Shown here: piece by piece, positions 16,716 through 24,775 of the stretch
Position numbering within the stretch: position 1 is the stretch's first letter
How the letters are laid out: each line of letters opens with the position of its first letter
Source: Bog-473 sp963788585
GTDB taxonomy: Bacteria > Actinomycetota > Acidimicrobiia > Acidimicrobiales > RAAP-2
Direction of reading: 5' to 3'
Assembly: GCA_963788585.1 (NCBI GenBank)
Contig: CAWBHA010000005.1
Span: 123,720 to 187,719, forward strand
DNA: 64,000 bases
Position numbers and translations under genes: made by a program
Notes under the pieces: model-generated
What the model was told of the DNA's origin: nothing
The model's input: only the letters and a program-made list of their open reading frames with translations
The model's database searches: none

Positions 16716-18172
16716 GCCAGGTTTCCGACGAACCGTTCCAGCTGCCGGAGCGTCCGGCACTCCACCACGTCGTCACAGTGGGCGCCGTACTCCCCCACGA
16801 TCGAGTCACCCGATCCCCAGTAGTCGCGCGGCTCGGGATTCAACCAGTAGACGCGACGGGCCCGGGCCTGCAGGTCCTCGAGCACCCAGGACTGCGACGC
16901 GTGGTAGTTGTTGCGCGCGTCGCCGAGGATCATGACGCTCGAGCGCGACGTCACCTGGTCACCCCAGCGTCGCTGGAACTCCGTGAAGGCGTGGCCGTAG
17001 TCGGAGTGGCCGTCCACCCAGATCACGTCGGCCTCCAGATTGATGCGCGCCACCGCCTCGGCGGGATCGACCACGCCCTCGAAGAAGCGGGTCACCTCGT
17101 CGATGCCGTCGACGAAGACGAAGCTGCGCACCTTCGAGAACTGCGACGAGATCGCGTAGACCAGGTGCAGGGTGAACCGAGCGAAGCTGGCCACCGAACC
17201 CGAGATGTCCGCGACCACGAAGATCTCCGGTTTGGCCGGCCGGGGGTGCCGGAAGCGAGGCTCGATCGGCACGCCACCCGTCGAGAGGGAGCGCCGCATC
17301 GTGGCCCGGAAGTCCAACGGCCCGCGGCGCCCGTGCCGGCGCTTGCGGGCGAGCCGCACTGCCAGCTTGCGGGACAGCGGCTGCAGCACCCGGTGCAGCA
17401 TCGCCAGCTCCTCGCGGGTGGCGTGCATGACGTCGATGTCCTCGGGCAGCGGCTTGCGCACCGAACGCGCCAGCGCCTCGGCTCCACGGTCCTCTACCAA
17501 GCGGCGACGGATCTCGGTCTCGACGGCCCGCCGGAACTTGTCGATCCGCGCCTTGTACTCGTCCGCCGCCAGCCGCTCCTCCAGCTCAGTCAGCGCACCG
17601 CCCGCCGCACCCGCCTGCGCTTGGGACATGAGCTTCTCGAGGACAGCGTCGAGGTCCAGGTTTCGCAGCGTGCGGTAGAGGTAGTACGTGCCGCCGACGG
17701 GACGCCCCGGCTCCATGCCGGCGTAGCGGTCCACGGCGTTGCGGGCCACTGCGTTCATCAGCGCGGCGTCGGCCGACAGGAGCGACTTGAACAGCAGCTC
17801 GGCAAGCTCCTCGGGCGTCATGCCCTCGCCGGCGCCGCCGCCCTTCCAGGACCGGCCCTGGCCGCGCGGACCGCTCTGGCCGGCCTCGTCGCCCTCCCCC
17901 TGGCCGTCCTCGTCCAGCTCCTCGTCGGCTCCCTCCTCCCCCGCCGCGGGCCCACCGACCCGCACGGCGAAGAAGACCTCGAAGGCGGTCTCGAAGGCCC
18001 GCCAGTGGGACGAGGACTTCACGAGCGTGGCGGCCAGCGCGTATTTCAGGCCCTCGCGGTCCTCGAGCGGGATGTGCTTGACCGCTTCCGCCGCGTCGAG
18101 GTGCTCGGTCAGCGAGACCGGCAGCCCGGAACGGCGTAGCTCCGTGACGAAGCCGGACAGCAGGTCGAGCAC
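16712..18172 (-). CDS. VWA-domain protein (CoxE-like)
   Basis: The 486-residue protein starts MLDLLSGFVTELRRSGLPVS, as expected for CoxE/YehP-type proteins. It has an acidic, Gly-rich linker (about 75-115) and a C-terminal von Willebrand A domain with the MIDAS motif D-I-S-G-S (FVVADISGSVASF) and later acidic ligands near DGIDEV. These proteins work with MoxR AAA+ ATPases as metal-dependent chaperones. It lies 15 bases downstream of the MoxR gene and overlaps the phosphatase gene. The same ATPase-VWA pair next to proA is known in mycobacteria (Rv2426c-Rv2425c). Confidence 0.9.
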   Translation of the reverse strand: MLDLLSGFVTELRRSGLPVSLTEHLDAAEAVKHIPLEDREGLKYALAATLVKSSSHWRAFETAFEVFFAVRVGGPAAGEEGADEELDEDGQGEGDEAGQSGPRGQGRSWKGGGAGEGMTPEELAELLFKSLLSADAALMNAVARNAVDRYAGMEPGRPVGGTYYLYRTLRNLDLDAVLEKLMSQAQAGAAGGALTELEERLAADEYKARIDKFRRAVETEIRRRLVEDRGAEALARSVRKPLPEDIDVMHATREELAMLHRVLQPLSRKLAVRLARKRRHGRRGPLDFRATMRRSLSTGGVPIEPRFRHPRPAKPEIFVVADISGSVASFARFTLHLVYAISSQFSKVRSFVFVDGIDEVTRFFEGVVDPAEAVARINLEADVIWVDGHSDYGHAFTEFQRRWGDQVTSRSSVMILGDARNNYHASQSWVLEDLQARARRVYWLNPEPRDYWGSGDSIVGEYGAHCDDVVECRTLRQLERFVGNLA

Positions 18173-18187
18173 GAGACCGCCGGCCGA

Positions 18188-19123
18188 TCAGCCCGACGAG
18201 GCCGACAGCAGCTCCTTGCTGGCCCGTTCGATGTCGGCTTGATACTTCAACAGGATGTGTAGCGTGTCCTTGGCCCCTGCGGCGTCGATCGTCTCCACCC
18301 CGAGCAGGACGAGGGTGCGGGCCCAGTCGAGCGTCTCGGACACCGACGGCGCCTTGCGCAGCTCGAGCGTGCGCAGCGACCGCACGATGCGCGCCACCTG
18401 GTCGGCCAACTCCTCGCTGATGCCCGGCACCCGGGCGCGCACGATGTCGCGCTCGCGCTCGAGATCGGGGTAGTCGATGTGCAGGTACAGGCAGCGACGC
18501 TTGAGCGCCTCGGACAGCTCGCGGGTGTTGTTCGACGTGAGGAACACCATCGGCAGCTGCATCGCCCGCACGGTGCCGAGCTCGGGGATCGACACCTGGT
18601 ACTCCGAGAGGATCTCGAGCAAGAGCGCCTCGGTCTCGAGCTCGACGCGATCGACCTCGTCGACAAGGAGCACGACGGGGTCGGTGGCCCGGATGGCCTC
18701 GAGCAGCGGCCGGGTCAGGAGGAAGTCCTCGGAGAAGATGTCCTCCTCGAGCTCCTTCCACGAGGGGCCCTCCAGCTCGCCCTGGCCGTGCTCGCCCGCC
18801 TGGATCCGCAGCAGCTGCTTGCGGTAGTTCCACTCGTAGAGCGCCTTGGACTCGTCGAGCCCCTCGTAGCACTGGAGCCGGATGAGGCGCGCCCCGGTCA
18901 GCTCCGCCACCGACTTGGCCAGCTGCGTCTTGCCCGTTCCCGCCGGGCCCTCGACGAGGACCGGCTTGGACAGGCGGTCGGCCAGGTACACGACCCCGCT
19001 GATAGCCTCGTCGGCCAGGTAGCCCACCCGGCCGAGGCCGCCCCGGACCTCGTCGAGGGACTCGAATCGAGGGGGACCACTCTCCGGTAGGCCCAAGGCC
19101 GCGCGTGCACCGTCCACACTCAT
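18188..19123 (-). CDS. MoxR-family AAA+ ATPase
   Basis: Walker A is GPAGTGKTQLAKS and Walker B is VVLLVDEVDR, followed by a sensor region VFLTSNNTRELSEALKRRC (LTSNNTREL and ALKRRCLYL). The length of ~311 residues fits MoxR-type ATPases. It probably remodels a target with the VWA protein encoded next. The start is the ATG at 19123, which overlaps the proA TGA as ATGA; the longer frame is therefore not used. Confidence 0.92.
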   Translation of the reverse strand: MSVDGARAALGLPESGPPRFESLDEVRGGLGRVGYLADEAISGVVYLADRLSKPVLVEGPAGTGKTQLAKSVAELTGARLIRLQCYEGLDESKALYEWNYRKQLLRIQAGEHGQGELEGPSWKELEEDIFSEDFLLTRPLLEAIRATDPVVLLVDEVDRVELETEALLLEILSEYQVSIPELGTVRAMQLPMVFLTSNNTRELSEALKRRCLYLHIDYPDLERERDIVRARVPGISEELADQVARIVRSLRTLELRKAPSVSETLDWARTLVLLGVETIDAAGAKDTLHILLKYQADIERASKELLSASSG

Positions 19124-20373
19124 CGGCGCACCTGCCCGTCGCCGCGTACGACCCATTTCAACGTCGTCAGCTCCTTCACTCCCATCGGCCCGCGTGCGTG
19201 GAGCTTCTGCGTCGAGATCCCCACCTCCGCTCCCAACCCGAGCTCTTCGCCGTCGACGAACCGCGTCGACGCGTTCACCAGCACGGCCGCCCCGTCGACC
19301 TCGGCCACGAAGCGGTCCGCCACCGCGACGTCCGACGTCACGATCGCCTCGGAGTGCCCCGAGCTGTAGCGCGCGATGTGCTCGATGGCGTCGCCGACGT
19401 CGTCGACCATGCCGATCGCCACCACCGGGCCCAGGAACTCCGTGGCGAAGTCGTCCTCGAGCGCCGGCACAGCGTCGGGCACATAGGTCCGGACGCGCTC
19501 GTCGGCCCGGATCTCTACCCCTGCCGCCGTCAGCGTCGCGGCGAGGCGGGGCAGGAGCTCGGCGGCGACACCGGCGTGCACCAGGATCGTCTCGACCGCG
19601 TTGCAGACGCCGAAGCGGTGCGTCTTGGCGTTGACCGCCAGCTCGTGCGCCATGGCGAGGTCCGCCGACCCGTCGATGTAGATGTGGCAGTTGCCGTCGC
19701 CGTCGAGGACGTAGGGCACGGTGGCGTGCTCGACCAGCGAGGCGATCAGGGCGGGACCACCACGCGGCACGAGGCAGTCGATCTGCTCGCGCAGCTGCAT
19801 GAACGCGACCGCCGTCTCGTGCGAGGTGTCCTCCACGAGCGCCACGGCGTCCTCGGGCAATCCCGCCTTGACGGCGGCTTGCCGCAACAGCGCCACGACG
19901 GCCCGGTTGGACTCGAGCGCCGAGGACGAGCCGCGCAGGAAGGCCGCGTTACCCGCCTTGAGGCACAGGCCCGCAGCGTCGCTGGTCACGTTGGGTCGGT
20001 TCTCGTAGATCACGCCGACGACGCCGAGCGGCACCCGGACCCGGGTGACCCGCAGGCCGTTCGGCCGCACCCATCCCTCGGTGACCTCGCCCACGGGGTC
20101 GGGCAAGCCGGCCACCTTGCGCAGGCCGTCGGCCATGGCGCGGACCCGCTCCTCGGTGAGGCGTAGCCGGTCCCGGGCGGCATCGACCATGCCCGCCGCC
20201 TCGGCTCGTTGCAGATCGGCGCGGTTGGCCTCCACCAAGGAGGCCCACTCCTCGTCGAGCCGATCGGCCGCCAGCCGCAATGCGTCGTCGCGCACCGAGC
20301 CCGGGGCCCGTGCGACCACCCTCGCCGCCGCCCGGACGCGGCCCGCGAGCTGCTCCAATGGCGGTGAGGTCAT
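19120..20373 (-). CDS. proA: Glutamate-5-semialdehyde dehydrogenase (gamma-glutamyl phosphate reductase)
   Basis: ProA reduces gamma-glutamyl phosphate to glutamate semialdehyde, the second step of proline synthesis. At 417 residues it is of normal length. The catalytic Cys is in RFGVCNAVETILVH, and VPLGVVGVIYENRPNVT and KAGNAAFLRGSSSA are diagnostic of the family. It follows proB by four bases and couples to the MoxR gene by an ATGA overlap. Confidence 0.96.
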   Translation of the reverse strand: MTSPPLEQLAGRVRAAARVVARAPGSVRDDALRLAADRLDEEWASLVEANRADLQRAEAAGMVDAARDRLRLTEERVRAMADGLRKVAGLPDPVGEVTEGWVRPNGLRVTRVRVPLGVVGVIYENRPNVTSDAAGLCLKAGNAAFLRGSSSALESNRAVVALLRQAAVKAGLPEDAVALVEDTSHETAVAFMQLREQIDCLVPRGGPALIASLVEHATVPYVLDGDGNCHIYIDGSADLAMAHELAVNAKTHRFGVCNAVETILVHAGVAAELLPRLAATLTAAGVEIRADERVRTYVPDAVPALEDDFATEFLGPVVAIGMVDDVGDAIEHIARYSSGHSEAIVTSDVAVADRFVAEVDGAAVLVNASTRFVDGEELGLGAEVGISTQKLHARGPMGVKELTTLKWVVRGDGQVRR

Positions 20374-20377
20374 CGAG

Positions 20378-21424
20378 TCAGGTTACAAGCACCAGGTCGT
20401 CCCGATGGACGACGACCTGGCTGCGGCGGCCCATCCACTCGCCGGCGCGCTCGGCGGGGACCCGGACCAGGCCCTTGGCGAACACCTGGCCGTCGGGCCC
20501 AGCGATCTCGACCGCGTCGCCGGGCCGGAAGCCACCGGTCACGCCGGTGACGCCGGGCGCCAGGAGCGAGCGGCCCCGTTCGGTCAGCGCCGCTTGCGCG
20601 CCCGCGTCGACGGCAAGGCTCCCGGAGGAACCGAGGGCGAACGCGAGCCAGAGCTTGCGCGCCGAAAGCCGGCGCTCGCGGGCGCGGAACACCGTGCCGG
20701 CGCCCGACTCGCCCGCCAGCGCGGCCGCCAGGACGCCGGGCCGCGCGGCGTCGGCGATCACGGCCTCGACGCCGGACCACGTGGCGATCTTGGCGGCGGC
20801 GAGCTTCGAGGCCATGCCGCCGCTGCCCATGGCGCTGCCGGGACCGCCGGCGAGGCGCTCGAGTTGGTGGTCGATCTCGACGACCTCCTCGATCAAGGAT
20901 GCCTCGCTGCTGCGCCGGGGATCGGCGGTGAGCAGACCGGGCGCGTCGGTGAGCAGCACGAGGAGCTGCGCGCCCACCAGGTGCGCGACGAGTGCCGCCA
21001 GCCGGTCGTTGTCGCCGAAGCGAATCTCCTCGTCGGCTACGGCATCGTTCTCGTTGACCACCGGCACCACACCGAGGTCGAGCAGGTGCCGCAGCGTCCC
21101 GCGCGCGTGGAGGTACTGCGTGCGGTGCACGAAGTCGAGCGGCGCCAGCAGCACCTGGCCCGCCAGGAGCCCGTGCGGCTCGAGGCCGTCCTGCCACAGG
21201 CGCATGAGGCGATGCTGGCCCACCGCGGACACCGCCTGCAGCACGGCAGGGTCCGACGGCCGCTGCTCACCCCGGCCCAGTGCCGCCCAGCCGGCGCTGA
21301 TGGCGCCGGAGGTCACGACGACCACCGTGTGCCCGCCCGCGCGGGCCGCCGCCAGCTCGCTGCTCAGGCGGCCGACCGTCTCCGCGTTCACCGACGACGA
21401 GCCCACCTTGACGACGGCGATCAC
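20378..21424 (-). CDS. proB: Glutamate 5-kinase
   Basis: ProB phosphorylates glutamate to start proline synthesis. The N-terminal amino-acid-kinase domain has VVKVGSSSV, VVVVTSGAISAG and VPVVNENDAVADEEIRFGDN. The ATP-binding GTGGMxTK-type loop reads GSGGMASKLAAA. A PUA domain covers the last ~80 residues (GVTGGFRPGDAVEIAGPDG). The start codon is GTG at 21424, overlapping the obg TGA. The catalytic domain runs to about residue 260. Confidence 0.96.
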   Translation of the reverse strand: MIAVVKVGSSSVNAETVGRLSSELAAARAGGHTVVVVTSGAISAGWAALGRGEQRPSDPAVLQAVSAVGQHRLMRLWQDGLEPHGLLAGQVLLAPLDFVHRTQYLHARGTLRHLLDLGVVPVVNENDAVADEEIRFGDNDRLAALVAHLVGAQLLVLLTDAPGLLTADPRRSSEASLIEEVVEIDHQLERLAGGPGSAMGSGGMASKLAAAKIATWSGVEAVIADAARPGVLAAALAGESGAGTVFRARERRLSARKLWLAFALGSSGSLAVDAGAQAALTERGRSLLAPGVTGVTGGFRPGDAVEIAGPDGQVFAKGLVRVPAERAGEWMGRRSQVVVHRDDLVLVT

Positions 21425-22707
21425 GCGTCCTCGCCCCAGGTGAACGTCATCTTGCCCACCGTGACCTCGTCCCCGTCGCGCGCGCCCGCCCGCGCCAGGG
21501 CGCGGTCCACGCCAAGGCGCCGCAGCCGCCGCACCGCCTCGGCCTGGGCGCCCGCGTCGGTCAGGTCCGACAGCGCCACCGCGCGCTCGGCCGCGCGGCC
21601 CCCCACCAACCAGGAACCCCGCCCGACCCGCCGGACGTCGACGCCCTCGGGCACGGGGCGGTGCACCACCACGTCGGGTGGACCGGCGCCCGCGCCCGCT
21701 CCCGCGCTCGCCGTCTCGGCGGTCAGGCGCGCCTCCTGCACGAGCACGGCCAGCTCGGCCAGCAATGCGTCGACCCCCCGGCCGGTGGCCGCCGACAGCA
21801 ACAGGTCGCAGAGGCCATCCTCGTCGCTGCCGACGTCGGCCTTGCTGCCCACGACGATCCGGGGCCGATCGAGCAACTCGGGCCGGTACGACCCCAGCTC
21901 GGAGAGCAGCACGCGCAGCTGCTGGGAGGGGGCGAGGCCTCCCATCTCCGGCGCGCCGAGATCGAGGAGCACGACCAGCACGCGGGCGCGCTCGATGTGG
22001 CGCAGGAACTGGTGCCCCAGGCCCTTGCCCTCGGCGGCACCCTCGACCAGCCCCGGGACGTCGGCCACGACGAACTCGGTGCTGTCACCCACACCCCCGA
22101 CGCGGACGACCCCGAGGTGCGGCTCCAGCGTCGTAAAGGGATAGTCGGCGATCTTCGGCTTGGCGGCCGAGACCGTCGCGATCAACGTCGACTTGCCCGC
22201 GTTGGGGAAGCCCACCAGCGCTACGTCGGCCATGAGCTTGAGCTCCATGTCGAGCCAGAACTCCTGTCCCTTCTCGCCCTGCTCGGCGAAGGCCGGCGCC
22301 CGGCGCCGGTTCGACAGGAAGCGGGCGTTGCCGCGTCCGCCCTGGCCGCCCTCCGCCACCAGGGCGCGGGCGCCGTCCCGGTCCAGGTCGCAGACGACGG
22401 CGCCGTCGCCCCGGCGGACGACCGTGCCCACGGGCACCGGCACCTCCAGGTCCTTGCCACGGGCACCGTGCCGCTTGGAGCCCGAGCCGTGCGTGCCGTC
22501 GGTGGCGCGCCGGAACGGATGGTCGCGGAAGCCGAGCAGCGAGGACTCGTTCACCGAGGCGACGAGCCAGACGTCGCCACCGTGCCCTCCGTCGCCGCCG
22601 TCGGGACCTCCCCGGTCCACGTGGGCCTCGCGCCGCCACGACACCGCGCCCGCGCCACCGTCACCGGCGCGCGCGTGCAATTGGGCCTGGTCGACGAAGC
22701 CGGGCAT
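21421..22707 (-). CDS. obgE: GTPase Obg (CgtA)
   Basis: Obg assists 50S subunit assembly and links it to stress. The Gly-rich Obg fold (about 1-158) has GGDGGHGGDVWL and KRHGARGKDLEV. The G domain has G1 GFPNAGKST, G3 DVPGLVEGA and the NKxD-type site read as GSKADV. The C-terminal OCT domain ends VGRGSWLVGG ... TVGKMTFTWGEDA. At 428 residues it is of normal length. I place the start at ATG 22707; the longer frame upstream is a shadow of the deaminase gene. In most relatives rpmA is directly upstream, but here 6.8 kb separates them. Confidence 0.96.
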   Translation of the reverse strand: MPGFVDQAQLHARAGDGGAGAVSWRREAHVDRGGPDGGDGGHGGDVWLVASVNESSLLGFRDHPFRRATDGTHGSGSKRHGARGKDLEVPVPVGTVVRRGDGAVVCDLDRDGARALVAEGGQGGRGNARFLSNRRRAPAFAEQGEKGQEFWLDMELKLMADVALVGFPNAGKSTLIATVSAAKPKIADYPFTTLEPHLGVVRVGGVGDSTEFVVADVPGLVEGAAEGKGLGHQFLRHIERARVLVVLLDLGAPEMGGLAPSQQLRVLLSELGSYRPELLDRPRIVVGSKADVGSDEDGLCDLLLSAATGRGVDALLAELAVLVQEARLTAETASAGAGAGAGPPDVVVHRPVPEGVDVRRVGRGSWLVGGRAAERAVALSDLTDAGAQAEAVRRLRRLGVDRALARAGARDGDEVTVGKMTFTWGEDA

Positions 22708-22718
22708 GGCGGGAAAGC

Positions 22719-24026
22719 TTAAGAGCCGAGCAGTCGCCAGGCGCGCTGGGCCACCTCGTGGCGCGCCCGCTCCGCGTCGACCGTCGTCAAGCGTCCGTCC
22801 TCCACCACGGCGGTGCCGCCCACCCAGACGTGGGTCACCAGATCGCCGGCGCCCGCCCAGACGAGGTGCCCGAGCAGCTCGGCGTCGTTGACGGCAGGGG
22901 TGAAGCGCGGGTCGTCGGCACGTAGGCGGATGACGTCGGCCGGCCGGCCCATCTCGAGGGCGCCGACGGGCAGGCCGAGCGCCTCGGCACCCCCGCGGGT
23001 GGCGAGGCGGAGCGCGCCGGGGGTCGTGAGGACCCCGGGATCGCCCGCCATGGCGCGGGCGAACAGCGCCGCCAGGCGCATCTCGTCCCACAGATGGAGG
23101 TCGTCGTTGGAGGCGGGGCCGTCCGTGCCCAGCCCGACGCGCACCCCGCGGTCGAGCAGCGCGCGCAGCGGCGCCACCCCGGACCCGAGCTTCCCGTTCG
23201 AGCCCGGGCAGTGGGCCACCGCCACGTCGTGCGCCGCGAGGAGCCCGAGGTCGGCCTCGTCGAGCCAGACCGCGTGTGCAGCCAGGACGCGTCCGTCGAG
23301 CGCCCCCAGCGATGCGAGCAACGCCGGCGCGCTCATGCCGTAGCGCTCGGCCACGAGCACGCCCTCCGCGGCCGTCTCGGAGAGATGGATCTGCAGGAGC
23401 GCGTCGCGCGCCTGCGCCTCGGCGGCGATGACCCGGAGCGCTTCCGTTGGCAGGGTGTAGGCGGCGTGCGGGCCGAAGCCGACCTGGAACCGGCCCTCCT
23501 TCCCGTCGGCAGCGTCGAAGAGCCGGCATGCGCCCTCGAGCATCGCCTCCCACGAATTCGAGGGCCCGGCGTCGGCGAAGTCGAGGATGGCGACGGTGTA
23601 GGTGGTGCGGATGCCGGCTGCGAGCACTGCCTCGGTCACCGCGGACGGATGGCGGTACTGCTCGCAGGTGGTGGTGACGCCGTAGCCGAGGAGCTCGGCC
23701 GCACCGAGCGTCATGCCCCAATAGACGTCCTCGTCGGTCAGCTTCGCCTCCCGCGGCCACACGGACTCGCTCAGCCAGCGGTCCAGGGGCAGCCCGTCGC
23801 CGGCGCTGCGCAGGAGCGTCATGGGCGAGTGGCCGTGGCAGTTGACGAGCCCGGGCATGAGCACGCCGCCGAGCTCGCGCACCTCGGTGCCGTGCGCCGC
23901 CGGCAGCTGCCAGGGGTCCCCCACCCAGGAGATCACGCCGCCGTCGATCTCGACCGCGCCCGGCGCCAGCACGGTGTCTTCGGCGTCGACGGTGAAGACG
24001 GCGTCGGCGACCAGCCGCAACGTCAT
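22719..24026 (-). CDS. Amidohydrolase of the 5-methylthioadenosine/S-adenosylhomocysteine deaminase (MtaD/TrzN) type
   Basis: The metal-dependent hydrolase motif is PGLVNCHGHSPMTLLR, with the other ligands in LLQIHLSETAAEG, LAAHAVWLDEAD and GLGTDGPASNDDL. This set matches the MTA/SAH/adenosine deaminase group (cog0402). The product deaminates a purine-like ring in the cytoplasm; the exact substrate is not visible. Its ATG overlaps the DtxR-type gene's stop (ATGA). A divergent purine nucleoside phosphorylase nearby makes purine salvage plausible. Confidence 0.87.
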   Translation of the reverse strand: MTLRLVADAVFTVDAEDTVLAPGAVEIDGGVISWVGDPWQLPAAHGTEVRELGGVLMPGLVNCHGHSPMTLLRSAGDGLPLDRWLSESVWPREAKLTDEDVYWGMTLGAAELLGYGVTTTCEQYRHPSAVTEAVLAAGIRTTYTVAILDFADAGPSNSWEAMLEGACRLFDAADGKEGRFQVGFGPHAAYTLPTEALRVIAAEAQARDALLQIHLSETAAEGVLVAERYGMSAPALLASLGALDGRVLAAHAVWLDEADLGLLAAHDVAVAHCPGSNGKLGSGVAPLRALLDRGVRVGLGTDGPASNDDLHLWDEMRLAALFARAMAGDPGVLTTPGALRLATRGGAEALGLPVGALEMGRPADVIRLRADDPRFTPAVNDAELLGHLVWAGAGDLVTHVWVGGTAVVEDGRLTTVDAERARHEVAQRAWRLLGS

Positions 24027-24775
24027 GGCACGCCGACGAACAACCGGTCCGACAGGTCGCGCGAGACGTGGATCGCCTCGGCGCCGCCCTCGACCGTCAC
24101 CTCCACGTTGCCCTCGGCGTCACGGTCCCCCACCCGCGCCACCGCGCCGGGGATGAACCCGCCCTCGTCGAGGAGCGTGAGCGAGCCGTAGTTCAGCTCG
24201 ACCTCCTCGCTGATGCGCAGCAGCCGCACCCGCTCGCCCTCGTCGACCTCGGCCAGCGGCCGGGTCTTCGCCGCCGGCGCCGTCGAGTGCGAGCCCGGAA
24301 TCGGGTTCCCGTGCGGGCAGGTGGCCGGGTCGCCGAGCAGCTCGACCAGGCGGGCCTCCACGTCGTCGGAGATCACGTGCTCCCACCGTCCGGCCTCGCG
24401 GTGCACCTTGTGCCACTCGAGCCCGATGACGTCGACCAGGAGACGCTCGGCGAGGCGGTGCTTGCGCACGACCTTCTCGGCCAGGGCCCGGCCGTTGTCG
24501 GTCAGCGACAGGCGGCGGCGGTCGCGGGTGACGTAGCCGTCGTCGATGAGGCGGTCGAGCATCTCGGAGACCGAGGGCGCGGACCGTCCCAGGCGCTCGG
24601 CGATGCGGGCCTGGATCACGGGCACCCCCTCCTCGGCCAGCCCGAGCATGGTCTCGAGGTACTCCTCGACCGGCGGGTGGTACTCCTGGGGCGTGTGCGG
24701 ATACGCGCGCGGGTGCGGACCCGCATCGTGCACACCGGGTCCGGGCGCAGCGGGCGCCGACCCCTGCTCAGTCAT
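24023..24775 (-). CDS. DtxR/MntR-family metal-dependent transcriptional regulator
   Basis: The 250-residue protein has an N-terminal winged helix (YLETMLGLAEEGVPVIQARIAERL, then SAPSVSEMLDRLIDDGYV). A dimerisation and metal-binding domain follows (KHRLAERLLVDVIGLEW, CPHGNPIPG with its conserved Cys and His, HEWEHV-like GRWEHVISD). The C-terminal ~80 residues look like the FeoA/SH3-like domain (RLLRISEEVELNYGSL). DtxR and IdeR repress iron genes, and MntR manganese genes; the metal here is unknown. The start overlaps the amine oxidase end by eight bases, so it is co-translated with a copper enzyme. Confidence 0.9.
   Translation of the reverse strand: MTEQGSAPAAPGPGVHDAGPHPRAYPHTPQEYHPPVEEYLETMLGLAEEGVPVIQARIAERLGRSAPSVSEMLDRLIDDGYVTRDRRRLSLTDNGRALAEKVVRKHRLAERLLVDVIGLEWHKVHREAGRWEHVISDDVEARLVELLGDPATCPHGNPIPGSHSTAPAAKTRPLAEVDEGERVRLLRISEEVELNYGSLTLLDEGGFIPGAVARVGDRDAEGNVEVTVEGGAEAIHVSRDLSDRLFVGVP

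Noticed and set aside
20045..22144. A 699-codon plus-strand frame over proA/proB/obg
   Set aside because: Antisense to three strongly conserved genes; composition is that of high-GC shadow frames.
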